Below, piece by piece: positions 1 to 8,528 of a stretch of 64,000 nt of DNA; positions within the stretch are counted from its first letter, which is position 1, and each line of letters opens with the position of its first letter. The stretch is from Flagellimonas spongiicola (GTDB lineage Bacteria; Bacteroidota; Bacteroidia; Flavobacteriales; Flavobacteriaceae). Both the position numbers and the translations under genes were made by a program. The DNA lies in assembly GCF_023502425.1 (NCBI RefSeq), contig NZ_JAMFMA010000002.1:992001-1056000 (forward strand), in the 5' to 3' direction. The notes beneath the pieces are model-generated. The model was not told the origin of the DNA and did not search any database. It saw only the letters and a list, made by a program, of their open reading frames with translations.

Positions 1-302
1 TCATATAGCTTTAAGTGAAGATCATTGCTGGAACTGTAGAGTTGCTCATTGGTTTTTTGAATGAATTCATCCCGAGTTTTAATAGAGTGTTTATTTTCCA
101 AATACCATTTACGAAGTTCTTGGCTGATTACTTCAGCTTTTTCTTTGTCTATATAATGCGCAACAATGCTGTCGGACATGTTACGTACGATTATATCGTA
201 ACTATCTATGGTAACAGATTTTTTTTGAAAATCACATGATTGTAATAGTGATAAAACAAGAATTAAAAAGCAATTGGAATTAAATGAAGCCTTTCTTGAC
301 AT
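1..302 (-). CDS. S41 peptidase-like lipoprotein, N-terminal part (cut by window edge)
   Basis: The leftward frame is open from an ATG at 302 to the window edge, giving 100 residues of an unfinished protein. The first 23 residues form a lipoprotein signal with lipobox LLQSC, so the mature protein should be an anchored lipoprotein. The part that follows (acidic helices, then a Glu/Lys-rich stretch ending near a DLHLKLY-like motif) resembles the alpha-helical N-terminal domain of C-terminal-processing (S41, IRBP-like) proteases, where a short D-x-H-L motif closes this domain. The catalytic domain lies outside the window, so the family call is inference. It lies downstream of the AraC gene in the same direction, after a gap of about 100 bp. 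Confidence 0.55.
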   Translation of the reverse strand, partial: MSRKASFNSNCFLILVLSLLQSCDFQKKSVTIDSYDIIVRNMSDSIVAHYIDKEKAEVISQELRKWYLENKHSIKTRDEFIQKTNEQLYSSSNDLHLKLY

Positions 303-406
303 AATGCCTTGTGTTGATTGTACCAAAATTAATTCTGATTTGACCAACAATTACTCAAATGACGTTTGAATAAGTCCAGTTTTATAATTCTGGAATAAAT
401 TAAATC

Positions 407-1426
407 TCAAACATTGGCTCTTCGAATGAAATCCTTGGGCGTTGTTCCCATTATTTTTTTAAAGTAATGATAGAAATTGGATTTAGAGTTGAAACCAGCC
501 TCATAACCAACACCTTCTAAACTATAATTCGTATTATTCTCAATTATTTTAACCGCTTCCCTTACCCTGAATTCGTTCACAAATTGGGAAAAACTAATTC
601 CATAGGTCTCATTAATTAACTGCGATAGATAATGAGGGGTAACTCCAATTGATTCAGCGACCTCAATCAATCTTAGGTTTGGGTTTTTGAAAAGCATCTC
701 TGTTGACATTAAATTTTGCAGTTTGGACGCATCGGATAAGGATTTTTGAAAACCGATTTTCTTTTGAGGGTATTTTATCTTGCTGCCGAAAAGGACGTTC
801 ATTAATATTGGTTTTTTGAAGGCTACTAGGCCCAAGAAAACATAGAATAATAAAGTATAAAATACACCACCTAAAATATAATTGTTAGCGGTAAAAAAAA
901 TGATAAATTGAACAATAAAAATCAGGGAATTAAAGAGATAAAATAGATTGCCGAATGCTTTGAAATCCTTGTCTATTTGCTTATAAGATATATAGAAAAT
1001 ATAACCCGACCACAAAACATAACCCAACCATTGAGTATAAATGAATAATATTAGGAAGTCATTCCAAAAGGCGATGTAATTTTTAAAGGGAAAAAAACTA
1101 AAGCTAACTAGTGACATCACCAAAAAAGGCAGGTAATGTAGGTGCCAGTATTTGCGATTTCCACCAATCTTATCTTGAAAGTATAGATATACACTCGGGC
1201 CTACAACTAAATTTATGATGCAACCCAATTGAAGAATAAATCGATTTGTATTCATCTCAAAAGTGTAAACTATAGTTGAGGTAATTTTTAAACTTAGAGC
1301 AATTATTGCTAGTGAAAAAAAGTAGTGGGATAAAGACTTGACTCTTTTATTCAACAGTATATAAATCACCAATAAAACTCCATGGAAAGAACCTAAAAAC
1401 GAAATGAAGAAGAATAATTCTCTCAT
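407..1426 (-). CDS. AraC-family regulator with membrane-spanning N-terminus
   Basis: 339 aa. Roughly residues 1-210 are a run of hydrophobic segments, seven or so predicted membrane spans. Residues about 235-339 are an AraC-type double helix-turn-helix: first helix pair around HYLSQLINETYG, second around GVGYEAGFNSKSNFYHYFKK, ending with the usual TPKDFIRR. This membrane-anchored AraC architecture is common in Bacteroidota and is taken to sense an envelope signal, though ligands are mostly unknown. It is divergent from the S9 peptidase with about 220 bp between them, so it could control that gene, itself or the lipoprotein downstream. Family assignment is firm; target and signal are not known. 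Confidence 0.9.
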   Translation of the reverse strand: MRELFFFISFLGSFHGVLLVIYILLNKRVKSLSHYFFSLAIIALSLKITSTIVYTFEMNTNRFILQLGCIINLVVGPSVYLYFQDKIGGNRKYWHLHYLPFLVMSLVSFSFFPFKNYIAFWNDFLILFIYTQWLGYVLWSGYIFYISYKQIDKDFKAFGNLFYLFNSLIFIVQFIIFFTANNYILGGVFYTLLFYVFLGLVAFKKPILMNVLFGSKIKYPQKKIGFQKSLSDASKLQNLMSTEMLFKNPNLRLIEVAESIGVTPHYLSQLINETYGISFSQFVNEFRVREAVKIIENNTNYSLEGVGYEAGFNSKSNFYHYFKKIMGTTPKDFIRRANV

Positions 1427-1646
1427 AAATATTGAAAATATACTATTGGGATAATCATCTATGGAAAGAAAAATTAATAACTACCTTATTAATCATGTGA
1501 TTTTGGATGTTTTCAATTCTAATTACTGAATTAATTTAGTCCTTGAGTTAATTTGTAGCTTCTTCGAGAATGAAGGGAAGTTAAATACTGAACGGCAGTA
1601 GACCACTTCTTTTTCGTTACCTTTAAAGCTACAAATTTTGAAACAA

Positions 1647-3686
1647 ATGAAGCACTTCTTTCTGTTCCTCCTCTGCTTAGGAACCCTTCAAATTACATCG
1701 GCACAAGAGCAAGATTTCTCCTATTTGGATGTTTTCGATTTACAATACGCATCAGACCCCCAAATTTCTCCAAATGGCGAATGGATTGTTTATCGAAGAA
1801 TGGGTTTTGATATTATGAAAGATAGGTCAAAGGGTAACCTTTGGATGGTGAAGTTAGATGGTAGCGAACATCAAAAGCTAACATCCAATGAAACCAATGA
1901 AAGCAGTCCAAGATGGTCTCCATCTGGAGATCGTATTGTTTTTTCAGCAAGTACCTCCGAAGGTTCGGAAGTATACATGTATTGGGTAGCAAGTGGTAAG
2001 GTTGCCAAATTAACACAATTACCGTTCAGTCCAAGTTCCTTGACTTGGTCTCCCAATGGAAGGGAAATAGCATTCTCAATGAATGTTCCTAAAAAAGCTC
2101 CGGTCATAGCAAAGATTCCTGCCAAGCCTAAAGGGGCAAAATGGGCAGACGCACCAAGAATCACGGATCGAGTCTATCATGAAGCGGATGGCCGAGGATA
2201 CATCAAACCTGGATTCAATCATGTGTTTGTGATTCCTGCATCGGGAGGTGCCGCAAGACAAATCACTTCTGGTGATTGGCATCACCGTGGACCGCTTTCA
2301 TGGGGCAGCAATGGTTCTAAAATTTATTTCTCAGCAAACAGAACTGAAGATTGGGAATATACCTTCCGAAATAGCGAAATATATGCTGTGACTGTAAAGG
2401 ATGGTACAATAGAAGCGCTAACGGACAGAAATGGCCCAGACTACAACCCAGTTGTTTCTCCGGATGGGAAAAGTATTGCCTACTTGGGATTTGAAGACAA
2501 GGTACAAGCCTATCAGGTTCGAAAAATCCATGTGATGAACACGGATGGATCTAACAAACAAGTACTTTCTGATGCTTTGGACAGAGGTGCATCCAATATA
2601 AAATGGAACAGTAAAGGAGACGGTATCTATTTTCAATATGATGACAAGGGAAACAGCAAAATAGGCTTTATATCGTTATCAGGGAAGGTTTCCAAATTGG
2701 CGGATAATGTGGGAGGCACCACTTTGGGAAGGCCTTATGCCAGTGGATCATATAGCGCTTCGACAAATGGGACTTTGGTCTACACCCAATCACGTCCGGA
2801 TTATCCAGCGGAATTGGCCGTGCTAAAACCAAAGGCCAAAACACCACTAAAGATTACAGCGCTAAATAAGGCATTGCTGGATTATAGGAATCTTGGAAAA
2901 GTAGAGGAAGTATGGTATAAATCATCTGTTGATGATCGGGATGTTCAAGGGTGGGTGGTATATCCGCCAAACTACGATACAACTAAAAAATACCCTTTCA
3001 TGGTGGAAAATCATGGTGGACCCATTCTTAATTATGGGGACCGATTTTCTGCCGAAATGCAATTGTATGCTGCCGCGGGTTATATTGTATTTTATCCTAA
3101 CCCTAGAGGAAGCACCAGTTATGGTGAGGAATTTGGGAACCTACTTTATAACAACTATCCCGGTGAAGACTATGATGATGTAATGGATGGTGTGGACCAT
3201 TGTATAGGCATGGGCATTGCCCATGAAGACCAGCTTTTTGTTACTGGCGGGAGTGCCGGCGGAATTATGAGCGCTTGGATGATTGGAAAAAACAAGCGGT
3301 TTGAAGCTGCCGTTGTTGCTAAACCAGTGATGAACTGGATAAGTAAAACCTTGGTTGCGGATAACTATTTCTATTATGCAGAACATCGATATCCAGGACA
3401 ACCATGGGAAAATTTTGAGGGGTATTGGAAATTTTCACCCATTTCACTCGTTGGTAATATTGAGACTCCAACAATGGTTATGGTAGGGATGAACGATTTA
3501 CGGACACCTCCAAGTGAAGCCAAACAATTGTACCATGCCTTAAAACTAAGAAAGATTGAAACCGTATTGGTCGAGATTCCAGGAGCAAGCCATGGAATTG
3601 CAAGTAAACCAAGTAACTTGATTACTAAGATAGCGCATACGGTGGCCTGGTTCGATAAATACAGAACAGCTAATAAAAATGAATAA
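1647..3686 (+). CDS. Secreted S9-family prolyl oligopeptidase-type peptidase
   Basis: 679 aa from the ATG at 1647. A TTG nine bases upstream also keeps the frame, but the ATG starts a clean signal peptide (MKHFFLFLLCLGTLQITSAQ). Residues about 25-400 contain repeated WSPxGxxI and SPDGKxIAY motifs of a beta-propeller like that of DPP-IV and acylaminoacyl peptidases. The C-terminal alpha/beta-hydrolase domain carries the triad: Ser536 in GGSAGG, Asp617 in GMNDLRTP, His649 in GASHGI. It should cut peptides in the periplasm or at the surface, releasing dipeptides or acyl-amino acids. Its last 8 bp overlap the next gene, so they are probably co-transcribed. Exact specificity cannot be read from sequence. 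Confidence 0.93.
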   Translation: MKHFFLFLLCLGTLQITSAQEQDFSYLDVFDLQYASDPQISPNGEWIVYRRMGFDIMKDRSKGNLWMVKLDGSEHQKLTSNETNESSPRWSPSGDRIVFSASTSEGSEVYMYWVASGKVAKLTQLPFSPSSLTWSPNGREIAFSMNVPKKAPVIAKIPAKPKGAKWADAPRITDRVYHEADGRGYIKPGFNHVFVIPASGGAARQITSGDWHHRGPLSWGSNGSKIYFSANRTEDWEYTFRNSEIYAVTVKDGTIEALTDRNGPDYNPVVSPDGKSIAYLGFEDKVQAYQVRKIHVMNTDGSNKQVLSDALDRGASNIKWNSKGDGIYFQYDDKGNSKIGFISLSGKVSKLADNVGGTTLGRPYASGSYSASTNGTLVYTQSRPDYPAELAVLKPKAKTPLKITALNKALLDYRNLGKVEEVWYKSSVDDRDVQGWVVYPPNYDTTKKYPFMVENHGGPILNYGDRFSAEMQLYAAAGYIVFYPNPRGSTSYGEEFGNLLYNNYPGEDYDDVMDGVDHCIGMGIAHEDQLFVTGGSAGGIMSAWMIGKNKRFEAAVVAKPVMNWISKTLVADNYFYYAEHRYPGQPWENFEGYWKFSPISLVGNIETPTMVMVGMNDLRTPPSEAKQLYHALKLRKIETVLVEIPGASHGIASKPSNLITKIAHTVAWFDKYRTANKNE

Positions 3687-4113
3687 AAAGAAGCGACATT
3701 GGTTTTGGAATCTATTGATAATCCTGACCTTGATTGTTTGCTTTTTTGCATTTTTAGCGCATTACAAAAACTGGTATAAGCTGGAAAATGAGGAATTTAA
3801 AGTACTCTCAGGCATTTATTATCAAAAAATTCCGTTAGCCGAAATCGATAGTTTAAAATGGGAGGCCAAACTGCCAGAATTGGAACGATCCAGCGGTTTC
3901 TCTTGGATGGTCGCGGAAAAAGGGGTTTTCATTGATTCCATTAGAAATACCAATGTGCATTTTTTTGTAGACGATCTTGAGCAGCAAAAAATCAAATTGG
4001 TCCATCATGATTCATTGCAACTTTATATCAATTTTAAGGATAGCATTGAGACCAAGGAATTTTATGATAATTTGCAAACACAAATGGAATCCCTTTTGGA
4101 AAGTTCAAATTAA
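3679..4113 (+). CDS. Small single-span membrane protein, function unknown
   Basis: 144 aa. A basic N-terminus (MNKKKRHWFW) precedes one hydrophobic span at about residues 9-28. The remaining 115 residues form a soluble, mixed alpha/beta domain rich in Phe, Trp and acidic residues, presumably on the periplasmic side. It resembles the small PH-like domain proteins found in Bacteroidota, but I do not recognise a named family. The start overlaps the end of the S9 peptidase gene, which argues for translational coupling, and the next gene follows 19 bp later. Confidence 0.75.
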   Translation: MNKKKRHWFWNLLIILTLIVCFFAFLAHYKNWYKLENEEFKVLSGIYYQKIPLAEIDSLKWEAKLPELERSSGFSWMVAEKGVFIDSIRNTNVHFFVDDLEQQKIKLVHHDSLQLYINFKDSIETKEFYDNLQTQMESLLESSN

Positions 4114-4132
4114 TGTTCCCCAAATCTTGAAT

Positions 4133-4540
4133 ATGAAGGTACGCTTAATTTTCTTTTTGTTCTCACCAGTATTTTTATGGTCACAGAACAACATTCAAGT
4201 TCACGTGGACAATGTTCCCTCGGAGCATGGAAAGGTGAATGTGGCGGTTTATGATTCCGACAAAACCTTTTTAAAGTTTGATGGGGTAGTGCAGTCCCAA
4301 AGTCTCCCCGCCAGTGAAGATGGAGTGGATTTTAGATTAGAAGGATTACCACCTGGCGAGTACGCACTTGCGGTTTTCCACGATGCTAACGGAAACAATA
4401 AATTGGACAAGAATTGGCTTGGGATACCAACAGAGAAAGTGGCCTTTTCCAAAGGAAAGATGAAAACTTTTGGCCCACCAAGTTATCGCGAATGTTGCTT
4501 TAAGGTTGAAGGAGATACCCAAGTGACCATTACCTTTTAA
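4133..4540 (+). CDS. DUF2141 domain secreted protein
   Basis: 135 aa starting at MKVRLIFFLFSPVF. The frame stays open upstream into the previous gene, but this ATG begins a proper signal peptide ending near LWSQ. The mature part matches the DUF2141 pattern: a beta-sandwich beginning with a VxVxxVPSEHGKVNVAVYDSD-type strand pair, an LPPGEYALAVFHDANGNNKLD loop (a Ca-loop-like D-x-N-x-N-x-L-D), and a final strand with GPPSYRECCF. The family is secreted and its biochemical role is unknown. It sits in a rightward run with the genes on each side (19 bp and 1 bp gaps). Confidence 0.85.
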   Translation: MKVRLIFFLFSPVFLWSQNNIQVHVDNVPSEHGKVNVAVYDSDKTFLKFDGVVQSQSLPASEDGVDFRLEGLPPGEYALAVFHDANGNNKLDKNWLGIPTEKVAFSKGKMKTFGPPSYRECCFKVEGDTQVTITF

Positions 4541-4541
4541 T

Positions 4542-4934
4542 ATGGAGACAATACTACTTGCTCAGTTCATGGGTGCATTTTACGGATTATTGGCCATAAT
4601 CCTTGGCGCTTTTGGAGCACATGCACTGAAAAAGAAATTAAGTCCTGATCTACTGCAAAGTTTTGAAGTGGGTGTCCGCTATCAGATGTATCATGCAATT
4701 GTACTTTTGGTTTTGGCTTTCAATTTGAATTTTGATCAAAAATTGGACACGTATATCGTAAACTGTTTCGTTTATGGCACCCTTTTGTTTTCCTTTAGCA
4801 TTTATGGTTTGTGCTTAAGTGCGGCCCAAGGTAAAAAAACGCGCTTCTTAGGACCGGTCACACCTATTGGTGGGTTATTGCTAACCCTAGGATGGGCGCT
4901 GCTATTGTATTCTTTTGTTGCGCCATTGATCTAG
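4542..4934 (+). CDS. DUF423 family inner-membrane protein
   Basis: 130 aa with four predicted membrane spans. The N-terminus has the DUF423 signature GAFYGLLAIILGAFGAHALKK, followed by QMYHAIVLL and a C-terminal TPIGGLLLTLGWALL. Members (for example YgdD) are small inner-membrane proteins of unknown function. The length is typical. The gene starts one base after the DUF2141 stop and ends 2 bp before the stop of the convergent lipoprotein gene, so it closes the rightward unit. Confidence 0.9.
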   Translation: METILLAQFMGAFYGLLAIILGAFGAHALKKKLSPDLLQSFEVGVRYQMYHAIVLLVLAFNLNFDQKLDTYIVNCFVYGTLLFSFSIYGLCLSAAQGKKTRFLGPVTPIGGLLLTLGWALLLYSFVAPLI

Positions 4935-4936
4935 GA

Positions 4937-5452
4937 TCAATCAACTTGCACTGCTTCAATTTTTGGGTAGAACCAAGGGGTATGTTGATTAGTAACGGCA
5001 ACCCATTTCCAACCATCGTGTTTTCGTTGCGCACTTAATGTCATTAAACCAATTTCCCTGTAAGTTGTATCTGTTGGTTGTTCTTTTTTAAACCAAAACA
5101 TCTTCCATGAATAATAGGCCAGGGCGTTCGATTCGTCTAAAAAACGGATTTTAGGCGCTCCAGTTTCATAATAATAGTCAAGCGAATCATTTTCAGCGAA
5201 CATTCGGTGAAACTTTTCCATTTCCTTTTTCCCCTCAAATAGATAACCTTGGGAATTGATCCACGTGGCATCTTCAGTGAATTGAGGCATTATTGATTCT
5301 ATATTTTCCTCAAGCATTGCCTTTTCCCTAAGTGCTATCATTTCAAAAAGGGTAGATTGGTCCTTCTCAAAATTCACGTTTTTGATATTGGTCGGGTCAT
5401 CGGGTTGACAACCCACCAATATCAGACTGAAGATTACAATTTTTAGATTCAC
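4937..5452 (-). CDS. NTF2-like (SnoaL/DUF4440-type) lipoprotein
   Basis: 171 aa. The signal peptide ends in lipobox LVGC (Cys15), giving a lipoprotein. The mature domain has the cystatin-like alpha+beta fold order of NTF2/SnoaL proteins: a helix with LREKAMLEENIESIMPQFTEDATWINSQG, then FEGKKEMEKFHRMF, then strands ending in HDGWKWVAVTNQHTPW. Such domains bind small molecules or serve as scaffolds; no catalytic pair is obvious. It is the last gene of the leftward sigma-factor operon, 3 bp after the DUF4097 gene, so it is likely part of the same envelope response. Confidence 0.75.
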   Translation of the reverse strand: MNLKIVIFSLILVGCQPDDPTNIKNVNFEKDQSTLFEMIALREKAMLEENIESIMPQFTEDATWINSQGYLFEGKKEMEKFHRMFAENDSLDYYYETGAPKIRFLDESNALAYYSWKMFWFKKEQPTDTTYREIGLMTLSAQRKHDGWKWVAVTNQHTPWFYPKIEAVQVD

Positions 5453-5455
5453 CTT

Positions 5456-6163
5456 TTATTTTCTCAAATACATATTTCCATTGATCGTATTAAGGCGCAG
5501 TTTATAGGCTGCATTTTCGAAGCTTCCTTCCACCTTTTGACCCACATGACGATCTGTTACTTTTAGATCTAATTTTTCATCAGCATAAATATTTCCATGG
5601 ATGGTTTCTGCTACCATATGCGAATTTGCCATGACTAAATCAATTTCCCCATTGATGGTTTTTAGCTCCATGTTCCCACTGTATTTTTTAATGTCAATGT
5701 CACCGTTAATTAGATCTGCGGTAAAATCGCCGTCAATTACATCAGCAGTTAAACTTCCATTAATACTACTTACATTAAAGGTTGCATCGGTAGGTACATA
5801 CAGGACATAATTGAATTCATATTCCTGATGATAATAGCCGTTGTTGCTTTTTTTATTGCTGTTTTTCCATTCTGCTCTATAGGCTTTGAACAAGGCCGTA
5901 GGGTCGGAAACAATATGGATGTAGTTACTGTCTTCCTTAACATCAAGTTCATAAAGATCCAGATATTTACCTCCTTCAGTGGATAAATCCGCTTTAAAAT
6001 AAACTGTGGACTTGTTCCAGGTCTTCACAATTATTTTGTGTGCAAATTTGACATCCAAATCAATGACTTGATTGGTATAGTTTACATTTTTTTCAATGGT
6101 TTTTTGGGCAGGAACTGCCTGTAATGCAAGGACAAACGCCGCTATAATGAGAAGATTTTTCAT
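5456..6163 (-). CDS. DUF4097-family secreted beta-helix protein
   Basis: 235 aa with a signal peptide (cleavage near VPAQ). The C-terminal half is built from short repeats of the type INGSLTADVIDGDFTADLINGDIDI, each giving a turn of a right-handed beta-helix, which defines the DUF4097 / putative-adhesin family. It ends INGNMYLRK, almost the same tail as its upstream paralogue (TNGSIYLRKK). These proteins are commonly encoded with ECF sigma/anti-sigma pairs in Bacteroidota. Their role is unproven, and the adhesin label is only a family name. The gene lies 29 bp after the paralogue. Confidence 0.85.
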   Translation of the reverse strand: MKNLLIIAAFVLALQAVPAQKTIEKNVNYTNQVIDLDVKFAHKIIVKTWNKSTVYFKADLSTEGGKYLDLYELDVKEDSNYIHIVSDPTALFKAYRAEWKNSNKKSNNGYYHQEYEFNYVLYVPTDATFNVSSINGSLTADVIDGDFTADLINGDIDIKKYSGNMELKTINGEIDLVMANSHMVAETIHGNIYADEKLDLKVTDRHVGQKVEGSFENAAYKLRLNTINGNMYLRK

Positions 6164-6192
6164 GATGTTTTTTTGATGATGAATAAACTGGA

Positions 6193-6945
6193 CTACTTTT
6201 TTCTTAAATAGATGCTTCCGTTGGTGGATTTAAGCGAAATCCGGACCCCTCCGTTATTGATTGAGGATTTGACTTTTCTTCCAGACCAAGATTTCAGCCC
6301 ATCCTTTTCTTCACGTTGGATATCGAAATTGGTGTAAATGTCACCGTTGGTAGTGCTCAATTCCACGTTAGCAGGTGTGTTGGCTGGCAATGTCACGTCA
6401 ACATCATCATTTGTAGTGTAAATGGAAATAGGAGTGTCCTGTTTGACTGTTCCAAAAACAACATCGATTCCTCCGTTTAAAGCGTGCGCAGTGACAGGGC
6501 CATTTATGTTGGTAATGCTAATGCTACCGTTCAATTCGGCGTTTGCTTCAATTTCACCCGCGAACCCATCAATTTTTATATCACCACTCCATGTGCTTTT
6601 CACCGACACATTTTGATCTTTCGGAAGGTAGATTTCCGCACCTTCTGATTTCCTCAAGTTTTTGACGATTAAAGAATTACCATCTTGGACCACATAAAAA
6701 CCAATTTCAGTATTGTCAGTACCGCCTTCACCAACAAGTCTCAAACCTTTTGATTTTTCGGTGATTTTTTGGTTTCTGCTGCCCTTGATCATTATCTCGT
6801 TGGAGCTATGGGTTTTTAGGACAACATCCGATTTGGATTCAATTTTTACCCAGTCAATACCACTTAAACTCTTTGAATAATTGGTTTGGGCGTGGGTAGC
6901 AAACCCAAAAGTTACTGCTGTCAAAAGAATTACTAATTGTTTCAT
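6193..6945 (-). CDS. DUF4097-family secreted beta-helix protein
   Basis: 250 aa, signal peptide ending near THAQ. From about residue 100 it shows beta-helix repeats typical of DUF4097 (SGDIKIDGFAGEIEANAELNGSISITNINGPV and so on). It is a diverged paralogue of the next gene, sharing the INGS/NGDI rung motif and the RLRK-like tail, so the pair likely arose by duplication. It lies 20 bp after the anti-sigma gene in the same operon. Expected location is periplasm or outer membrane; molecular function is unknown. Confidence 0.85.
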   Translation of the reverse strand: MKQLVILLTAVTFGFATHAQTNYSKSLSGIDWVKIESKSDVVLKTHSSNEIMIKGSRNQKITEKSKGLRLVGEGGTDNTEIGFYVVQDGNSLIVKNLRKSEGAEIYLPKDQNVSVKSTWSGDIKIDGFAGEIEANAELNGSISITNINGPVTAHALNGGIDVVFGTVKQDTPISIYTTNDDVDVTLPANTPANVELSTTNGDIYTNFDIQREEKDGLKSWSGRKVKSSINNGGVRISLKSTNGSIYLRKK

Positions 6946-6965
6946 GATTTTACGTTTTTTGATGT

Positions 6966-7757
6966 TTAAATAATTTTTGGCAATGCCAATTCGATTTCGT
7001 TTTTAACAAAGGGTTGTGTGTCCTCCTGTTCCAGTAATTGTTGCATCGGACCAATAGCCTTTTTCTCTTGGATTTTTGTCAAACTTTGGATGATACCGAT
7101 TTGAATGCTTGGATTTTTTTCTTTTTTCAAGCTTTTGATGAACACCTCTTTGACAAAATCAGTAGTCGTAAATTCTGCTAGGGCCTCAAAGGCGTTATAC
7201 CGCACAATATCATTCTCATCTTGAAGCAATCGCTCTGCCAAGGCCGCCATGATCTCTTGATCCGGATTAGGAAATTCCGAAATGAAACTTACCCCTTGTA
7301 TGCGTTTACTTGCGGATTGGTTTTCCATTAAGGAAAGCATGGCCATTTGTTTGTCAAGTTTACTCTGCTCCAATAGGCCTGCCAAATCTTGGTTCGATTT
7401 CTCCATCTGCATGATTCTCCCCGTTTGATAAGAAGCGATCAATAAGGCCACGCTTGCCGCTATTTTTAGAAAGTTAGTTGCCCAATTATTCCTTTTGGGT
7501 TCAAGTGGAACCACTTTAGCCTCTTTTGATTTTTCCAATTTAAGTGCTTCTTCAAAATTGGCGCGTAACCTATCTGTTGGAACAGGATTTTCTTTCTTCA
7601 GATTATGAACCAACTTTTTATACGCTTCCAATTCCGATTTGCATTCTGGAAAATAATCAACACAGTGTTCAAATTGCACCCGACGTTCAGGACTTAACTT
7701 TCCTTCCAGATAATCAGGAATTTCTGCTATAAATTGTTTGTATACTTCTTTATTCAT
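6966..7757 (-). CDS. Putative anti-sigma factor with HEAT repeats
   Basis: 263 aa. Residues 1-90 are a cytoplasmic anti-sigma-like domain: YLEGKLSPERRVQFEHCVDYFPECKSELEAYKKL resembles the zinc-finger anti-sigma fold (zf-HC2), with Cys residues 27 and 34 but not the full His-x3-Cys-x2-Cys signature. One membrane span lies at about residues 95-112, followed by a coiled stretch. Residues about 150-263 have two or three HEAT-type repeats (LLQDENDIVRYNAFEALAEF; KNPSIQIGIIQSLTKI). It sits 6 bp after the ECF sigma gene, the normal place for its regulator. The HEAT part would be periplasmic and may bind the DUF4097 products, which is inference. Confidence 0.8.
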   Translation of the reverse strand: MNKEVYKQFIAEIPDYLEGKLSPERRVQFEHCVDYFPECKSELEAYKKLVHNLKKENPVPTDRLRANFEEALKLEKSKEAKVVPLEPKRNNWATNFLKIAASVALLIASYQTGRIMQMEKSNQDLAGLLEQSKLDKQMAMLSLMENQSASKRIQGVSFISEFPNPDQEIMAALAERLLQDENDIVRYNAFEALAEFTTTDFVKEVFIKSLKKEKNPSIQIGIIQSLTKIQEKKAIGPMQQLLEQEDTQPFVKNEIELALPKII

Positions 7758-7763
7758 GGTATT

Positions 7764-8288
7764 CTAATTGAGTTCCAAATAGATTTCCCTAAGTTTTTTC
7801 ATTACCCGGCTTACTTTGGTTTTTACAGCTCCGGGAGTGCTGTTTACAATTTCCGCCAGTTCTTCATAACGGATTTCGTTGTATCGATTCAAAATGATCA
7901 GTTCTCGTTCCTGAGCATTTAACTGGTTGAGGGCATTTTGCAATTGGGCATATTCTTCATCCCTTTCTCGTATTTCTTCGGTCTTTTTATACGCCAAGAC
8001 TTCAATAGGGTCATGATACTTTTGATGACGGGTAAAATGCGTTTTTAGGTTATTCCTTGCTATGCTAAACAGCCATGAAACAAATACGCCACCTTTATAG
8101 GATTCCCTATACTTTATCAGCTTGTAAAAAACATCTTGAGTCAAGTCCTCACTTAACATGGTATCGCCACACATTTTATACAGATAGTTGTATACATGTT
8201 TGTGATGCCGGTCAAAAAGTATCCTAAGCAAATCGAGATTTCCTTCGGTTACCTTCTGCATGATTATTTCATCTGAAAGCGCTTCCAA
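7764..8288 (-). CDS. ECF-family RNA polymerase sigma factor
   Basis: 174 aa, normal length for the ECF group. Region 2 covers about residues 20-90 (FDRHHKHVYNYLYKMCGD, then LTQDVFYKLIKY and VSWLFSIARN). Region 4 covers about 115-170 (LNAQERELIILNRYNEIRYEELAEI, then TPGAVKTKVSRVMKKLREI). It directs transcription of its own envelope-stress or surface regulon and would be held by the anti-sigma factor encoded 6 bp downstream. It heads a five-gene leftward operon ending at 4937. Signal and promoter sequence are unknown. Confidence 0.93.
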   Translation of the reverse strand: MEALSDEIIMQKVTEGNLDLLRILFDRHHKHVYNYLYKMCGDTMLSEDLTQDVFYKLIKYRESYKGGVFVSWLFSIARNNLKTHFTRHQKYHDPIEVLAYKKTEEIRERDEEYAQLQNALNQLNAQERELIILNRYNEIRYEELAEIVNSTPGAVKTKVSRVMKKLREIYLELN

Positions 8289-8378
8289 TGCCGTTTTTAG
8301 CCAATTTAGTTATCCTATATAGTCAGGAATTTAAAAAAGGTTACATCCGAATGGAAAAAAAAGAGAAGAAATTTGGGA

Positions 8379-8528
8379 TTAGTCACATCCACACCCATCC
8401 TGTCCACAGGATTTGGAGTTACCCTTCTTACTGGAAACCAAAGATTTTGGTAATAAAAACTTCCATACCAAATACCCTACCGCAATGGCAACAGTGATAT
8501 AAACCAGTAAGTGTTGAATGGAATCCAT
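8379..8528 (-). CDS. FeoB-associated Cys-rich small membrane protein
   Basis: 49 aa. The ATG overlaps the feoB stop codon by one base (TAATG), so translation is probably coupled. One membrane span covers about residues 7-24 (LLVYITVAIAVGYLVWKFLL). A short Lys/Ser-rich linker follows, then a C-terminal cluster CGQDGCGCD with three Cys in nine residues. This is the pattern of the FeoB-associated Cys-rich membrane proteins found downstream of feoB in several phyla, suggested to help ferrous iron transport in the way FeoC does. It is too short for most gene callers. The opposite-strand frame over this region is not credible. Confidence 0.85.
   Translation of the reverse strand: MDSIQHLLVYITVAIAVGYLVWKFLLPKSLVSSKKGNSKSCGQDGCGCD

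Noticed and set aside
15..239. 74-codon rightward frame at the window start
   Set aside because: It lies entirely opposite the leftward S41-like lipoprotein frame, which has a proper lipobox and better composition.
8288..8497. 69-codon rightward frame between the sigma factor and feoB
   Set aside because: It is the shadow of the FeoB-associated protein and its promoter side; low-complexity charged start and no family.
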